A DNA stretch of 36,737 nt from an uncultured Oscillospiraceae bacterium (GCA_934232845.1 CAKQGD010000014.1:1-36737), one strand, 5' to 3'. Counted from the stretch's first letter, positions 24,056 through 32,462 are shown. Translations and numbers: made by a program. The notes: generated by a model from the letters alone, not told the origin.

Positions 24056-24209
24056 CTGCTTTGAAAACGACGCAAAAAGCTTTTCTGTGGGAAATACCGG
24101 TGCGGGGTGGAAAACAGCAAAGGCCGGCTGAAGAGAAGCGGCAAAGCAAGTGAGAGACGATGCTTTTTTGAAAAGCGTCGCCGCGAACGATGCGAAGTCC
24201 GCGACGACG

Positions 24210-24296
24210 TGGTGCCGCTGACGGGGATCGAACCCGTACGGTGTTGCCACCGAGGGATTTTAAGTCCCTTGCGTCTGCCTGTTCCGCCACAGCGGC
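24210..24296 (-). tRNA. tRNA-Leu(UAA)
   Basis: An 87-nt class II tRNA on the minus strand. The acceptor stem GCCGCTG pairs with CAGCGGC, followed by discriminator A and an encoded CCA. The anticodon stem-loop has loop CTTAAAA with anticodon TAA, so it reads UUA. A long variable arm (CGGTGGCAACACCG) and T-loop GGTTCGATCC are present. It closely resembles B. subtilis tRNA-Leu(UAA). Confidence 0.96.
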
Positions 24297-24307
24297 ACGA
24301 TGGTCTT

Positions 24308-24336
24308 ATACTACCGCCAAATGCTGAAAATGTCAA
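24308..24336 (-). promoter_or_regulatory. Promoter of tRNA-Leu (minus strand)
   Basis: On the minus strand TTGACA (24331-24336) and TAGTAT (24308-24313) are 17 bp apart. The tRNA 5' end is 11 bp downstream of the -10. A consensus -35 and short leader fit a stable RNA gene. Confidence 0.75.
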
Positions 24337-24361
24337 CTGCCGGCGGCGGAATAAAATAGAC

Positions 24362-24397
24362 AAATTTGCAAGAAAAAATAGCTATTCCTGCAAATTT
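24362..24397 (-). terminator. Possible terminator of the arginine operon (minus strand)
   Basis: AAATTTGCA and TGCAAATTT form a perfect 9-bp but AT-rich stem with an 18-nt loop, followed on the minus strand by GTCTATTTTATT. It lies about 105 bp beyond the argF stop and just ahead of the tRNA promoter. A weak candidate; no better one was seen in 24337-24501. Confidence 0.35.
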
Positions 24398-24501
24398 TAT
24401 CTAAATCCATCTTATTTTTGTCGTTTATCAACCGATTTTGCATCTGCTATATTAAAATAACGCGAAACAGACATGACCTATTTTCAAAGATATCAATTTT
24501 T

Positions 24502-25488
24502 TTATTGCAGCGTTGCCGCCATTACGGCTTTAATTGTATGCATTCTGTTTTCGGCCTCGTCAAAGACAACGGACTGAGGCCCTTCGAATACTTCGTCGGT
24601 CACCTCAAGCGCGTCAAGTCCGTACCGCTCTCCGATTTCGCGGCCGACAATGGTTTTAAGGTCGTGATACGCGGGCAGACAATGCATGAACACCGCACGG
24701 GGAGAAGCGGCCTGCAGCAGCTTTGCATTGATCTGGTAGGGCAGCAGGTCGCGGATGCGCCGATCCCATACCTCCGGAGGCTCTCCCATCGAGACCCAAA
24801 CGTCCGTATAGAGAACATCCGCGTCCTTTGCGGCAGCCATAGGATCCGTCTCGAACTCCAATACGGCGCCTGTTTTTGAAGCGATTTTGCGGCAGGTGTC
24901 GATCAAAGCGGAATCCGGAAAGTATTCTTTTGGTGCGCATGCGGTAAAGTGCATCCCCATTTTGGCACAGCCGACCATCAGGGAATTGCCCATGTTGTAA
25001 CGGGCGTCGCCGAAATAGGCAAGCTTTACACCGGAAAGCGACCCGAATTTTTCCCGGATCGTCAGGAAGTCCGCAAGAATCTGCGTCGGATGGAATTCGT
25101 TGGTCAAGCCATTCCAGACGGGCACGCCCGCGTACTGGGCAAGTGTCTCCACAATTTCCTGTCCGTAGCCGCGATATTCGATGCCGTCAAACATTCGCCC
25201 GAGTACACGCGCGGTATCGGGGATGCTTTCCTTTTTGCCGATCTGTGAACCGGCGGGATCGAGATAGGTGGCCTGCATCCCGAGGTCGTGCGCCGCCACC
25301 TCAAAGCTGCAGCGGGTGCGGGTGCTTGTTTTTTCAAAGATGAGCGCGATATTTTTTCCCGGAAACAGCCGGTGTGAAACGCCGTTCTTTTTCTGCGCCT
25401 TCAGTTCGGCGGCGAGTGTCAGCAGACCGTCGATTTCTTCGGGAGTCAGGTCGAGCAGCTTGAGAAAGTTTTTTCCTTTCAGAGACAT
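24502..25488 (-). CDS. argF: Ornithine carbamoyltransferase
   Basis: A 328-aa enzyme that makes citrulline from ornithine and carbamoyl phosphate. The carbamoyl-phosphate motif is EKTSTRTRCSFEVAAHDLG, the HPTQ motif is EFHPTQILADF, and the ornithine-binding cysteine motif is FMHCLPAYHD. The start MSLKGKNFLKLLDL is standard. The ribosome site AAGGAGG ends 10 nt before the ATG and can pair with a downstream CTCCT (separate entry). It is the last gene of the arginine run, 19 bp after argD. Confidence 0.95.
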   Translation of the reverse strand: MSLKGKNFLKLLDLTPEEIDGLLTLAAELKAQKKNGVSHRLFPGKNIALIFEKTSTRTRCSFEVAAHDLGMQATYLDPAGSQIGKKESIPDTARVLGRMFDGIEYRGYGQEIVETLAQYAGVPVWNGLTNEFHPTQILADFLTIREKFGSLSGVKLAYFGDARYNMGNSLMVGCAKMGMHFTACAPKEYFPDSALIDTCRKIASKTGAVLEFETDPMAAAKDADVLYTDVWVSMGEPPEVWDRRIRDLLPYQINAKLLQAASPRAVFMHCLPAYHDLKTIVGREIGERYGLDALEVTDEVFEGPQSVVFDEAENRMHTIKAVMAATLQ

Positions 25489-25491
25489 AAG

Positions 25492-25505
25492 AGGAGGGCC
25501 TCCTT
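25492..25505 (-). promoter_or_regulatory. argF: Self-complementary argF ribosome binding site
   Basis: On the minus strand AGGAGGCCCTCCT is an inverted repeat in which the ribosome site AGGAG can pair with CTCCT across a 3-nt loop. This would partly hide the ribosome site of argF unless ribosomes finishing argD, whose stop lies 3 bp upstream, melt it. It is a possible translational coupling device (inference). Confidence 0.45.
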
Positions 25506-25507
25506 CT

Positions 25508-26671
25508 TTATTTCGCGCAGACGGTCAGAATCGTCTGTGCGGCGGCTGCGAGCAGTTCCTGCGGAATGTTGAGTGCGGGCAGAAGCCGCACTTTATTCTT
25601 AGCAGTTAAGATCAGAACGCCTTTTTCGCGGCACTGTGCCACGACGTCGGCAAGCGGTTTTTCCGGCTCAAAGCCGAGCATCAAGCCCATACCGGATACA
25701 CTTTTAATTCCCGGCGCGCCGGTAAGCGCCGAAACAAGAAAATCGGATTTTTTCCTTACGTCCGCAAGCAGATCGTCGTTGATTCGCCCGAGAATACTGA
25801 CCGCCCCCGCGCAGCAGACGGGATTTCCTCCGAAGGTTGAGCCGTGATCCCCCGGCGCAAAGACGTCCTCTGCCTTTTCGCCGAGCAGTGCCGCGCCGAG
25901 CGGCAGGCCGCCTCCCAGACCCTTTGCGGTGGAAACAAGATCCGGTGTTACGCCAAAGTTCATGTAGCCGTAAAGAGCGCCCGAACGGCCGTTGCCGATC
26001 TGTACTTCGTCGGCCATCAGCAGCACGTCATATGTTTCGCAGAGAGAGGCGAGCCCCTTGACGAAGTCCTGCGGCAGGGGAAGCACACCGCCCTCTCCCT
26101 GCACGGCTTCAAAGAGAATGCCCGCAACCGTACCGGTTTTGCAGAGCGCCTCAATGCCGGCAAGATCTCCAACGTCATAGTGGACGAAGCCCGGCGTCAG
26201 AGGCAGAAAATCCTCGTGATAGTGCTCCTGTCCGGTTGCGGCCAGTGTTGCGAGCGTGCGTCCGTGAAAACTGTTTGTCAGCGTAATGATGATATGGCGT
26301 TCGGGGCCGTATTTTTTGGCCGCGTATTTGCGCGCCGCCTTGATAATGCATTCGTTTGCCTCCGCACCGGAATTGCCGAAGAAAACCTTCTTCATCTGCG
26401 TACGCTCGCAGAGCATCTGCGCGAGCCTTGCACACGGTTCGGTGTAGAAAAGATTTGAGGTGTGCTGTACTTTATGAAGCTGTGCGGTGACCGCCGCGAT
26501 CCATTCCTCGTCAGCCACGCCGAAGGCGTTGACCGCGATCCCGGTGCCGAGATCGATGTATTCCTTTCCGTCGGAGCCGGTCAGAAGAGAGCCTTTTCCT
26601 CCGACGATTTCCACGGGAAAACGCGCGTAGGTATTGGCGACGTAGGTTTGATCCAGTTCAAAAGTATTCAT
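25508..26671 (-). CDS. argD: Acetylornithine aminotransferase
   Basis: A 387-aa class III PLP aminotransferase that converts N-acetylglutamate semialdehyde to N-acetylornithine. Recognisable segments are YIDLGTGIAVNAFG, FFGNSGAEANECIIKAAR, FHGRTLATLAATG, LLMADEVQIGNGRSG (the usual Q[ST]G is NG here) and the PLP lysine in STAKGLGGGLPLGA. The frame is open far upstream, but the true start is the ATG at 26671, which overlaps the argB stop as ATGA and has GGAGGAG about 9 nt upstream. The N-terminus MNTFELDQTYVANTYARFPV is normal. Confidence 0.94.
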   Translation of the reverse strand: MNTFELDQTYVANTYARFPVEIVGGKGSLLTGSDGKEYIDLGTGIAVNAFGVADEEWIAAVTAQLHKVQHTSNLFYTEPCARLAQMLCERTQMKKVFFGNSGAEANECIIKAARKYAAKKYGPERHIIITLTNSFHGRTLATLAATGQEHYHEDFLPLTPGFVHYDVGDLAGIEALCKTGTVAGILFEAVQGEGGVLPLPQDFVKGLASLCETYDVLLMADEVQIGNGRSGALYGYMNFGVTPDLVSTAKGLGGGLPLGAALLGEKAEDVFAPGDHGSTFGGNPVCCAGAVSILGRINDDLLADVRKKSDFLVSALTGAPGIKSVSGMGLMLGFEPEKPLADVVAQCREKGVLILTAKNKVRLLPALNIPQELLAAAAQTILTVCAK

Positions 26672-27534
26672 TCTTTTTTCTCCTCCACGACCATCGTACC
26701 CGCGCCTTCGTCGGTCAGCGTTTCCACAAGAATGGAGTGAGGAACGCGTCCGTCCAGAATGAATACCTTCTGTACGCCGAGGCGGATGGCGTCGATGCAG
26801 CACTCTACCTTGGGAATCATGCCGCCGGAGATAACCCCCTGCGCATAGAGCTCGTCGGCGTCCGCAACGTCGATCTTCGGAATCAGCGTGGAAGGATCGT
26901 CCTTGTCGCGCAGAATACCTGCGATGTCCGTCATGGCAATCATGCATTCCGCGCCGAGCGCGCCTGCGATGCACGCGGCGGCCGTATCGGCGTTGATATT
27001 ATAGGTGTTGCCCTGCGCGTCGCAGGCGACCGAGGAGATGACGGGGATATAGCCCTTTTCGAGCAGATCCATCACGGGCTGCACACAGACTTCGGTGATC
27101 TCGCCGACATAGCCGAGAGCCGGATCCTTGATTTTGGCCTGCAGCAGGCGGCCGTCCATACCGGAAAGCCCGATTGCCTTGCCGCCCATGGACTGAATCA
27201 GATTGACCAGGGACTTATTGACCTTGCCGCCAAGCACCATCTGCACGACATCGATGGTCTCCTCGTCGGTGACGCGAAGTCCGTTGACAAATTCGGATTT
27301 TTTTCCGATTTTTTTCAGCAGATCGCTGATTTCGGGTCCGCCTCCGTGTACGAGTACGACCTTGACTCCGACGAGCGACAGAAGAATGATGTCACCCATG
27401 ACCTGGCGCTTGAGCTCCTCGTTGACCATGGCGTTGCCGCCGTACTTGACGACGATGATTTTACCGGTGTATTCCTGAATATAAGGCAGAGCCTGGGTCA
27501 GAATCTCCGCGCGCTGTGCGTTTGTAATTTTCAT
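26668..27534 (-). CDS. argB: Acetylglutamate kinase
   Basis: A 288-aa amino acid kinase that phosphorylates N-acetylglutamate, the second step of arginine synthesis and commonly the step inhibited by arginine. Motifs are IVVKYGGNAM near residue 28, VKVVLVHGGGPEIS near 60, and the C-terminal ATP-binding stretch GGMIPKVECCIDAI. The N-terminal helix NAQRAEILTQALPYIQEY resembles the arginine-sensitive hexameric type. The start MKITNAQRAEIL has AGGGGGAA about 7 nt upstream; the longer frame from 27585 is rejected because it overlaps argC. The stop overlaps argD by 4 bp. Confidence 0.95.
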   Translation of the reverse strand: MKITNAQRAEILTQALPYIQEYTGKIIVVKYGGNAMVNEELKRQVMGDIILLSLVGVKVVLVHGGGPEISDLLKKIGKKSEFVNGLRVTDEETIDVVQMVLGGKVNKSLVNLIQSMGGKAIGLSGMDGRLLQAKIKDPALGYVGEITEVCVQPVMDLLEKGYIPVISSVACDAQGNTYNINADTAAACIAGALGAECMIAMTDIAGILRDKDDPSTLIPKIDVADADELYAQGVISGGMIPKVECCIDAIRLGVQKVFILDGRVPHSILVETLTDEGAGTMVVEEKKE

Positions 27535-27575
27535 TAAAAATTTCCCCCTTATTTCTGTCGAAAAACGGACCGGGC

Positions 27576-28505
27576 TTACAGACACAGCCCGGTGGTCTGG
27601 TCACAGCCGGTGATGAGATTCATGCACTGCACCGCCGCGCCGGATGCGCCTTTGCCGAGGTTGTCAAAGCAGGAGATCAGCAGAATGCGGTCTTCATTTC
27701 CTTCGACGGTGATTTTCATGCTGTCTTTGCCGGAGAGCAGGTTCGCCGCGAGAAAGCCGTTTTCCGCGACGCCGTCTTCATAGCAGACAACGGGGCCTGT
27801 GTACTTGTTTTTGTAGATTTCCCGAACGGTTTTGACGTCTGCGCCCTTTTGAAGCTGGGATGCGAAAATCGGAACGGTCACGGTCATGCCGCTGTAAAAA
27901 TCCGCTACGCTCGGACAGAAGATCGGCTTTGCGGCAAGCCCTGTTACGGCCGCCATCTCGGGCAGGTGCTTGTGCTTCTGCGCCACGCCGTACTGCCGCG
28001 GGGAATCAAACGCAGCGGGACGGGTTTCGCTCTGATAATCGGCGATCATGCTCTTGCCGCCGCCGCTGTAGCCCGAGACCGCGTGACAGGTCAAAAGCGT
28101 CTCGGGAGAGAGCACGCCCGCTTCGATCAGCGGATACACCAGAGAAATAAAACCGCTGGCGTAGCAGCCGGGAACGGCGATGCGGTTGGAGGAGAGAATC
28201 TTTTTCAGATGCGCCGCGGACAGCTCCGGAAAACCATAGGCCCAGCCGGGAGCAGTGCGGTGCGCGGTGGAGGTGTCAAGCACCTTGGTGTGGTTGTTTT
28301 CGATCATGGCGACCGCTTCTTCGGCGGCGGCGTCCGGCAGACAGAGAAACGCAACGTCGCAGGCGTTGAGCGCCTCCTTGCGGCAGGCGGGATTTTTTCT
28401 GTCCTCCTCCGAGAGCGTAAGCAGCTCTACATCGCTGCGTTCCTCCAGGCGGGTGTAGATGCGCAGCCCGGTCGTGCCGGCCTTTCCGTCGATAAATACT
28501 TTCAT
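27576..28505 (-). CDS. argC: N-acetyl-gamma-glutamyl-phosphate reductase, short type
   Basis: A 309-aa NADPH-dependent reductase that converts N-acetylglutamyl phosphate to the semialdehyde. It begins MKVFIDGKAGTTGLRIYTRL, in which GKAGTTG is the dinucleotide motif, and has the catalytic cysteine in AVPGCYASGFISLVYP and the HAVSGYSGGGK segment. Length and sequence fit the shorter type 2 ArgC family, not the 345-aa type. The ATG overlaps the argH stop as ATGA. It lies 41 bp ahead of argB. Confidence 0.93.
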   Translation of the reverse strand: MKVFIDGKAGTTGLRIYTRLEERSDVELLTLSEEDRKNPACRKEALNACDVAFLCLPDAAAEEAVAMIENNHTKVLDTSTAHRTAPGWAYGFPELSAAHLKKILSSNRIAVPGCYASGFISLVYPLIEAGVLSPETLLTCHAVSGYSGGGKSMIADYQSETRPAAFDSPRQYGVAQKHKHLPEMAAVTGLAAKPIFCPSVADFYSGMTVTVPIFASQLQKGADVKTVREIYKNKYTGPVVCYEDGVAENGFLAANLLSGKDSMKITVEGNEDRILLISCFDNLGKGASGAAVQCMNLITGCDQTTGLCL

Positions 28506-29875
28506 GCGATCACCTCATGTAAAAATTTGATTTGTGTCCGGATGGAATCCGCTCCCGGTCCTCCGGCGGAAGTACGCTTTTTCACACATGTTTCGAGGGC
28601 GATTTCCTCATACAGATCCGGCTCAAACAGCTCGGAGTATTTTTGATACTCTTCGAGAGAAAGTACGTCGAGTGGGCACCCTTTTCGGATGCAGAGGGCG
28701 ACCAGTTCTCCGGTCAGCTTGTATGCCGTGCGGAACGGCACGCCCTTTTTCGTCAGATAGTCGGCCAAATCGGTTGCGTTGATGTAGCCGCCGAGCGCCG
28801 CCTGTTTCATTTTGTCCGCGTGTACCTGCATCGTGTCAAGCATGGGCGTAAAGACCGTCAGGCACTTTTCGACGGTATCGAAGCTGTCGAATACGGCTTC
28901 CTTATCCTCCTGCATGTCCTTGTTGTAGGCAAGCGGCAGTCCTTTCAGCATCGTCAGCGCAGCCATCAGATTACCGTAGACGCGGCCGGTCTTGCCGCGC
29001 ACTAGTTCCGCCATGTCGGCGTTTTTCTTCTGGGGCATGATGCTCGATCCCGTTGTAAAGGCGTCGTCGAGTTCCACAAACTGAAACTCCCAGCTGCACC
29101 AGAGAATGATTTCCTCCGCAAAGCGGGAGAGGTGCGCCATCACAAGCGCGAGTGCGCTTTCCAGCTCGATGCAGAAGTCGCGGTCCGAGACGCCGTCAAT
29201 GCTGTTGAGCGTGTATCCGTCAAAGCCGAGCGCCTCTGCCGCAAAGGCGCGGTCGGTGGGATAGGTGGTGCCTGCCAGCGCACAGCATCCGAGAGGGGAC
29301 TGGTTCATGCGCTTTGCCGCATCCGAAAGTCTTCCTAAATCGCGGGAGAGCATCATACCGTACGCCAGCAGATGATGGCCGAAGGTGACCGGCTGTGCGC
29401 GCTGAAGATGTGTGTAGCCCGGCATGACCGTATCGGCATAGGTTTCTGCTTTCTTGCAGATCACGCCGATCAGCTCTTTGATCAGCGATTGTATTTGAGC
29501 GGTGCGCTTGCGCAGATAGAGGCGCGTATCGAGCGCGACCTGATCGTTTCTGCTGCGGGCGGTGTGCAGGCGTTTTCCGGCTTCGCCGATGCGCTGGGTC
29601 AAAACACCCTCAATAAACATATGAATGTCCTCTGCGGCCGGATCGATCTGCAGGGCGCCGCTGTCGAGGTCGGCGAGAATCCCGGTGAGACCCTCGGCGA
29701 TGGCACAGCCGTCTTTGACGGAGAGAATCCCCTGCTTTACAAGCGTTTGCGCGTGTGCCAGAGAGCCTTCGATGTCCTGTCGGTACATCCGCCCGTCGAT
29801 GGCAATCGAGGAATTAAAGTCATCCGCCTCTTTGTCAAGCTGCTTTGCAAAGCGGCCGGTCCACATTTTTTCCAT
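28502..29875 (-). CDS. argH: Argininosuccinate lyase
   Basis: A 457-aa enzyme of the fumarase/aspartase superfamily that splits argininosuccinate into arginine and fumarate. Visible motifs are MWTGRFAKQLDKEADDFNSS, the TARSRNDQVALDTRLYLR segment, the PGYTHLQRAQP segment and the superfamily signature GSSIMPQKKNAD, which contains the catalytic serine loop. The ATG at 29875 has AAAGGGTG at about 12 nt, rather far; an ATG 9 nt downstream (MWTGRF) is an alternative start. It follows argG by 38 bp. Confidence 0.95.
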   Translation of the reverse strand: MEKMWTGRFAKQLDKEADDFNSSIAIDGRMYRQDIEGSLAHAQTLVKQGILSVKDGCAIAEGLTGILADLDSGALQIDPAAEDIHMFIEGVLTQRIGEAGKRLHTARSRNDQVALDTRLYLRKRTAQIQSLIKELIGVICKKAETYADTVMPGYTHLQRAQPVTFGHHLLAYGMMLSRDLGRLSDAAKRMNQSPLGCCALAGTTYPTDRAFAAEALGFDGYTLNSIDGVSDRDFCIELESALALVMAHLSRFAEEIILWCSWEFQFVELDDAFTTGSSIMPQKKNADMAELVRGKTGRVYGNLMAALTMLKGLPLAYNKDMQEDKEAVFDSFDTVEKCLTVFTPMLDTMQVHADKMKQAALGGYINATDLADYLTKKGVPFRTAYKLTGELVALCIRKGCPLDVLSLEEYQKYSELFEPDLYEEIALETCVKKRTSAGGPGADSIRTQIKFLHEVIA

Positions 29876-29913
29876 TTGTTAGAAAACACCCTTTCGCGGC
29901 GCCAAAGCGCGGC

Positions 29914-31146
29914 TTATTTTTTGGCGGCGTTTTTGGCATCCACCTGTGCCTGCACTTTGATCGGCAGGCCGAACAGGTTGATAAAGCCGGCGGCATCCGC
30001 CTGATTGTAGACACTGTCCTCACCGAAAGTGGCGATTTCCTCAGAATAGAGGGAGTAATCGCTCCACACGCCGGCTTTGATGATGTTGCCCTTGTAAAGC
30101 TTGAGTTTTACCGTGCCGGTGACGTGTTCCTGCGTCTTTTCGACAAAAGCGGAGAGTGCCTCGCGCAGCGGCGTGAACCATTGACCGTTATAGACCAGCT
30201 CTGCAAAGGTGACGGCAAGTTCCTGCTTTTTATGCGCGGTCATCTTGTCAAGGCAGACGGTTTCAAGATATTTGTGTGCGGCGTACAGAATTTCGCCGCC
30301 GGGGGTTTCGTAGACGCCGCGGCACTTCATGCCGACAAGGCGGTTTTCCACAATGTCAAGCAGGCCGATTCCGTTTTTGCCGCCCAGCTCGTTGAGCTTG
30401 AGGACGATTTCCTTCGGGCTCATCTTAACGCCGTCGAGAGAGACGGGCACACCCGACTCAAAATCCATTGTGAGGTAGGTAGGGGCGTCGGGCGCTTCGA
30501 GCGGAGAGACGCACATCTCAAGAAATCCGGGCTTTTCATACTGGGGCTCGTTTCCCGCGTTTTCAAGGTCGAGTCCCTCGTGCGACAGATGCCAGAGGTT
30601 CTTATCCTTGGAATAGTTTGTCTCCCGCGTGATCTTAAGAGGAACATTGTGGGCTTCTGCGTAGGCGATTTCCTCCTCGCGGGATTTGATCGTCCACTCG
30701 CGCCACGGAGCGATGATCTTCATATCGGGCGCGAAGTGCTTGATCGCCAGTTCAAAACGCACCTGATCGTTTCCTTTGCCGGTGCAGCCGTGGCAGATGG
30801 CGTCCGCACCCTCGGCCTTGGCAATTTCGACGATGCGCTTGGCGATAACGGGCCGTGCAAACGATGTGCCCAGCATATAGTCCTCATACAAAGCGCCGGC
30901 CTGCATGGTCGGAAGAATGAAGTCGTTTACCAATTCATCGGTCAGATCTTCGACATAGAGCTTAGAAGCGCCGGTTTTAAGGGCTTTTTCTTCCAATCCA
31001 TCGAGCTCGTCTGCCTGACCGACGTTGCCGGAAACGGCGATAACCTCGCAGTTGTCATAGTTCTCCTTAAGCCACGGAATGATCACAGAGGTATCCAGAC
31101 CGCCCGAATAGGCGAGAACTACTTTCTTTACGGAATTTGTATGCAT
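29914..31146 (-). CDS. argG: Argininosuccinate synthase
   Basis: A 410-aa ATP-dependent ligase that joins citrulline and aspartate. The PP-loop is VVLAYSGGLDTSVIIPWL near the N-terminus. Citrulline/aspartate-binding segments include CHGCTGKGNDQVRFELA, PWREWTIKSREEEIAYA and YETPGGEILYAAHKYLE. AAGGAGAG lies about 8 nt before the ATG. It is the first gene of the six-gene arginine run, directly behind the promoter with the ARG-box-like site. Confidence 0.96.
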   Translation of the reverse strand: MHTNSVKKVVLAYSGGLDTSVIIPWLKENYDNCEVIAVSGNVGQADELDGLEEKALKTGASKLYVEDLTDELVNDFILPTMQAGALYEDYMLGTSFARPVIAKRIVEIAKAEGADAICHGCTGKGNDQVRFELAIKHFAPDMKIIAPWREWTIKSREEEIAYAEAHNVPLKITRETNYSKDKNLWHLSHEGLDLENAGNEPQYEKPGFLEMCVSPLEAPDAPTYLTMDFESGVPVSLDGVKMSPKEIVLKLNELGGKNGIGLLDIVENRLVGMKCRGVYETPGGEILYAAHKYLETVCLDKMTAHKKQELAVTFAELVYNGQWFTPLREALSAFVEKTQEHVTGTVKLKLYKGNIIKAGVWSDYSLYSEEIATFGEDSVYNQADAAGFINLFGLPIKVQAQVDAKNAAKK

Positions 31147-31199
31147 AAAAATTCTCTCCTTTTTGATTAAAGCCGCAATAATATTCTTTTATGCTAATT

Positions 31200-31228
31200 A
31201 TTATAAATTCAAAAGAATAAATATGCAA
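31200..31228 (-). promoter_or_regulatory. Promoter of the arginine operon (minus strand)
   Basis: On the minus strand TTGCAT (31223-31228) and TATAAT (31200-31205) are spaced by exactly 17 bp. The leader to argG is about 45-50 nt. The surrounding DNA is very AT-rich. Confidence 0.75.
31214..31227 (-). promoter_or_regulatory. ARG box-like ArgR site overlapping the argG -35
   Basis: TGCATATTTATTCT on the minus strand matches 13 of 14 positions of the ArgR half-operator TGMATWWWWATKCA written from memory. It covers the -35 and part of the spacer, the right place for arginine-dependent repression. No argR gene is in the window. Confidence 0.6.
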
Positions 31229-31317
31229 CATATTTTTTGATTTCGGAGAAAATTCCATATTCGGCACAAACAAATTTCCTTCAGAAACAGGGAATCGGGA
31301 ATTATGACGAGACATCG

Positions 31318-31330
31318 TGAATAATATTCA
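31318..31330. promoter_or_regulatory. Perfect short palindrome, possible distal ArgR site
   Basis: TGAATAATATTCA is palindromic except at its central base and matches the arms of an ARG box but with the centre one base shorter. It lies about 104 bp upstream of the proximal box, near ten helical turns. The divergent gap 31147-31522 otherwise contains only the two promoters. Confidence 0.35.
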
Positions 31331-31471
31331 AGTTTTTGAATTTTCAAGTGTTTCAAACATGAAAAAGCTTATATAGACAAAAAGACTGCATATCTAAAAG
31401 AATTTTACTCGCTTGCGGTCAAGAAGAAAACGACACACGCAGACCGACTCTTGTTTTTTTTAATCATGCGG

Positions 31472-31500
31472 TTGAAAAATAAAAGAAGAACGACTATAAT
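31472..31500 (+). promoter_or_regulatory. Promoter of the secreted protein pair
   Basis: TTGAAA at 31472-31477 and TATAAT at 31495-31500 are spaced by 17 bp. The start codon is 22 bp further on, so the leader is minimal and consists mainly of the ribosome site. Confidence 0.75.
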
Positions 31501-31522
31501 AAATAAAAAGGAGGGAGGCCGT

Positions 31523-32458
31523 ATGAGGCAACTGGCAGCGCTTGCCGCCGCGCTTCTGACGGCTTTGGCGCTCGCCGCGGTATGCGCCGCGGAAGAACCC
31601 ATGATCAATACGCAGCATATCTATGTCGCCGCTCCCGGCGGAATCCCCTGTGAAGCCTCGCATACGAACGGACGCCTCGCCGATACGATAGAACCCGGCT
31701 CGACGGTTTACTTTGTAATTGACGAAGCGGTTCGCGCAGAGGATCTCGCCGACCGCTACGCAAGAATTCTTTTTTCCGACAAGGACAGCGGCGGCGAAGA
31801 ATATGTGGGAGAACCCACGATCGAATACCGCATGCTTTACGATGCGGCCGGTACGCGCCAGATCGGCTACAGCTATGTCATCGCTTTGCCGGTGCTTTCC
31901 GTGCGCGATACCGAGATGCATCCGGTACGGGGACGGGCGGCGCTTTCACGGCTGCAGACGGGCAGTTTTTCCTTTTCGTTTTATGTGCAGGAAAACAGCG
32001 GCGTTGCAGACGCACAGCCGATTCTCTGCGGCGATGCGGATCTTCCGCTTCGATTTGCGGACGAAGCATCTTATGTGCAGCTGCAGTTTTCCGGCGGGGT
32101 GCAGTTCACGGTGGACGTTTCCGGGCAGGAGCCCGTCAATGTCGGCGTTTCTTTCGAGACTTTTACCGATCTTGCATGGGCGTATCCATTGGCTTCGCTT
32201 CGCTGTATCTCATGGACGCATACGCCGGTGTTTAACCGGACGGGCACACTGACCATTTTAGAAGAACCGGATTTTTATCTTTACGAGATCCGGGGCAAAG
32301 AGCTTTTTGACCTGACGGACACGTATTTTGAAGAGAGAGGCGCTTTTGTGATATCCACACGGCGGCTGGGCAGTTTTGTGATTTCCGATCGCCCTTTGGG
32401 CAAGGCTGAAAACACCGATCTGCCCCAAAATCCGCCGACCGGCGCTTTTGATGCATGA
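31523..32458 (+). CDS. Secreted protein of unknown function ending in NPPTGAFDA
   Basis: A 311-aa protein with a clear signal peptide (MRQLAALAAALLTALALAAV, cleavage probably near VCA-AEE). No catalytic domain was recognised. The mature part looks beta-rich. It contains TIEPGSTVYFVID, and near the C-terminus FYLYEIRGKELFDLTDTYFE followed by LGSFVISDRPL, both of which have counterparts in the next gene (APGQTIYVAI, YLYQYSNGKLTNLSDCYD, LGTYVVSDAKL). The protein ends LPQNPPTGAFDA with no hydrophobic segment after the NPxTG-like motif. GGAGGGAGG precedes the ATG, so the longer frame from 31451 is rejected. Probably a cell-envelope or exported protein; its role is unknown. Confidence 0.8.
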   Translation: MRQLAALAAALLTALALAAVCAAEEPMINTQHIYVAAPGGIPCEASHTNGRLADTIEPGSTVYFVIDEAVRAEDLADRYARILFSDKDSGGEEYVGEPTIEYRMLYDAAGTRQIGYSYVIALPVLSVRDTEMHPVRGRAALSRLQTGSFSFSFYVQENSGVADAQPILCGDADLPLRFADEASYVQLQFSGGVQFTVDVSGQEPVNVGVSFETFTDLAWAYPLASLRCISWTHTPVFNRTGTLTILEEPDFYLYEIRGKELFDLTDTYFEERGAFVISTRRLGSFVISDRPLGKAENTDLPQNPPTGAFDA

Positions 32459-32462
32459 AAAA

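Noticed and set aside
22190..24064. 624-codon open frame on the plus strand
   Set aside because: Antisense to the N-terminal half of gltB, which has clear catalytic motifs on the minus strand.
26672..26974. N-terminal extension of argD
   Set aside because: The open frame upstream of 26671 overlaps argB in another frame; the ATGA overlap and GGAGGAG fix the start at 26671.
29845..31170. 441-codon open frame on the plus strand
   Set aside because: Antisense to argG, whose motifs and start are clear.
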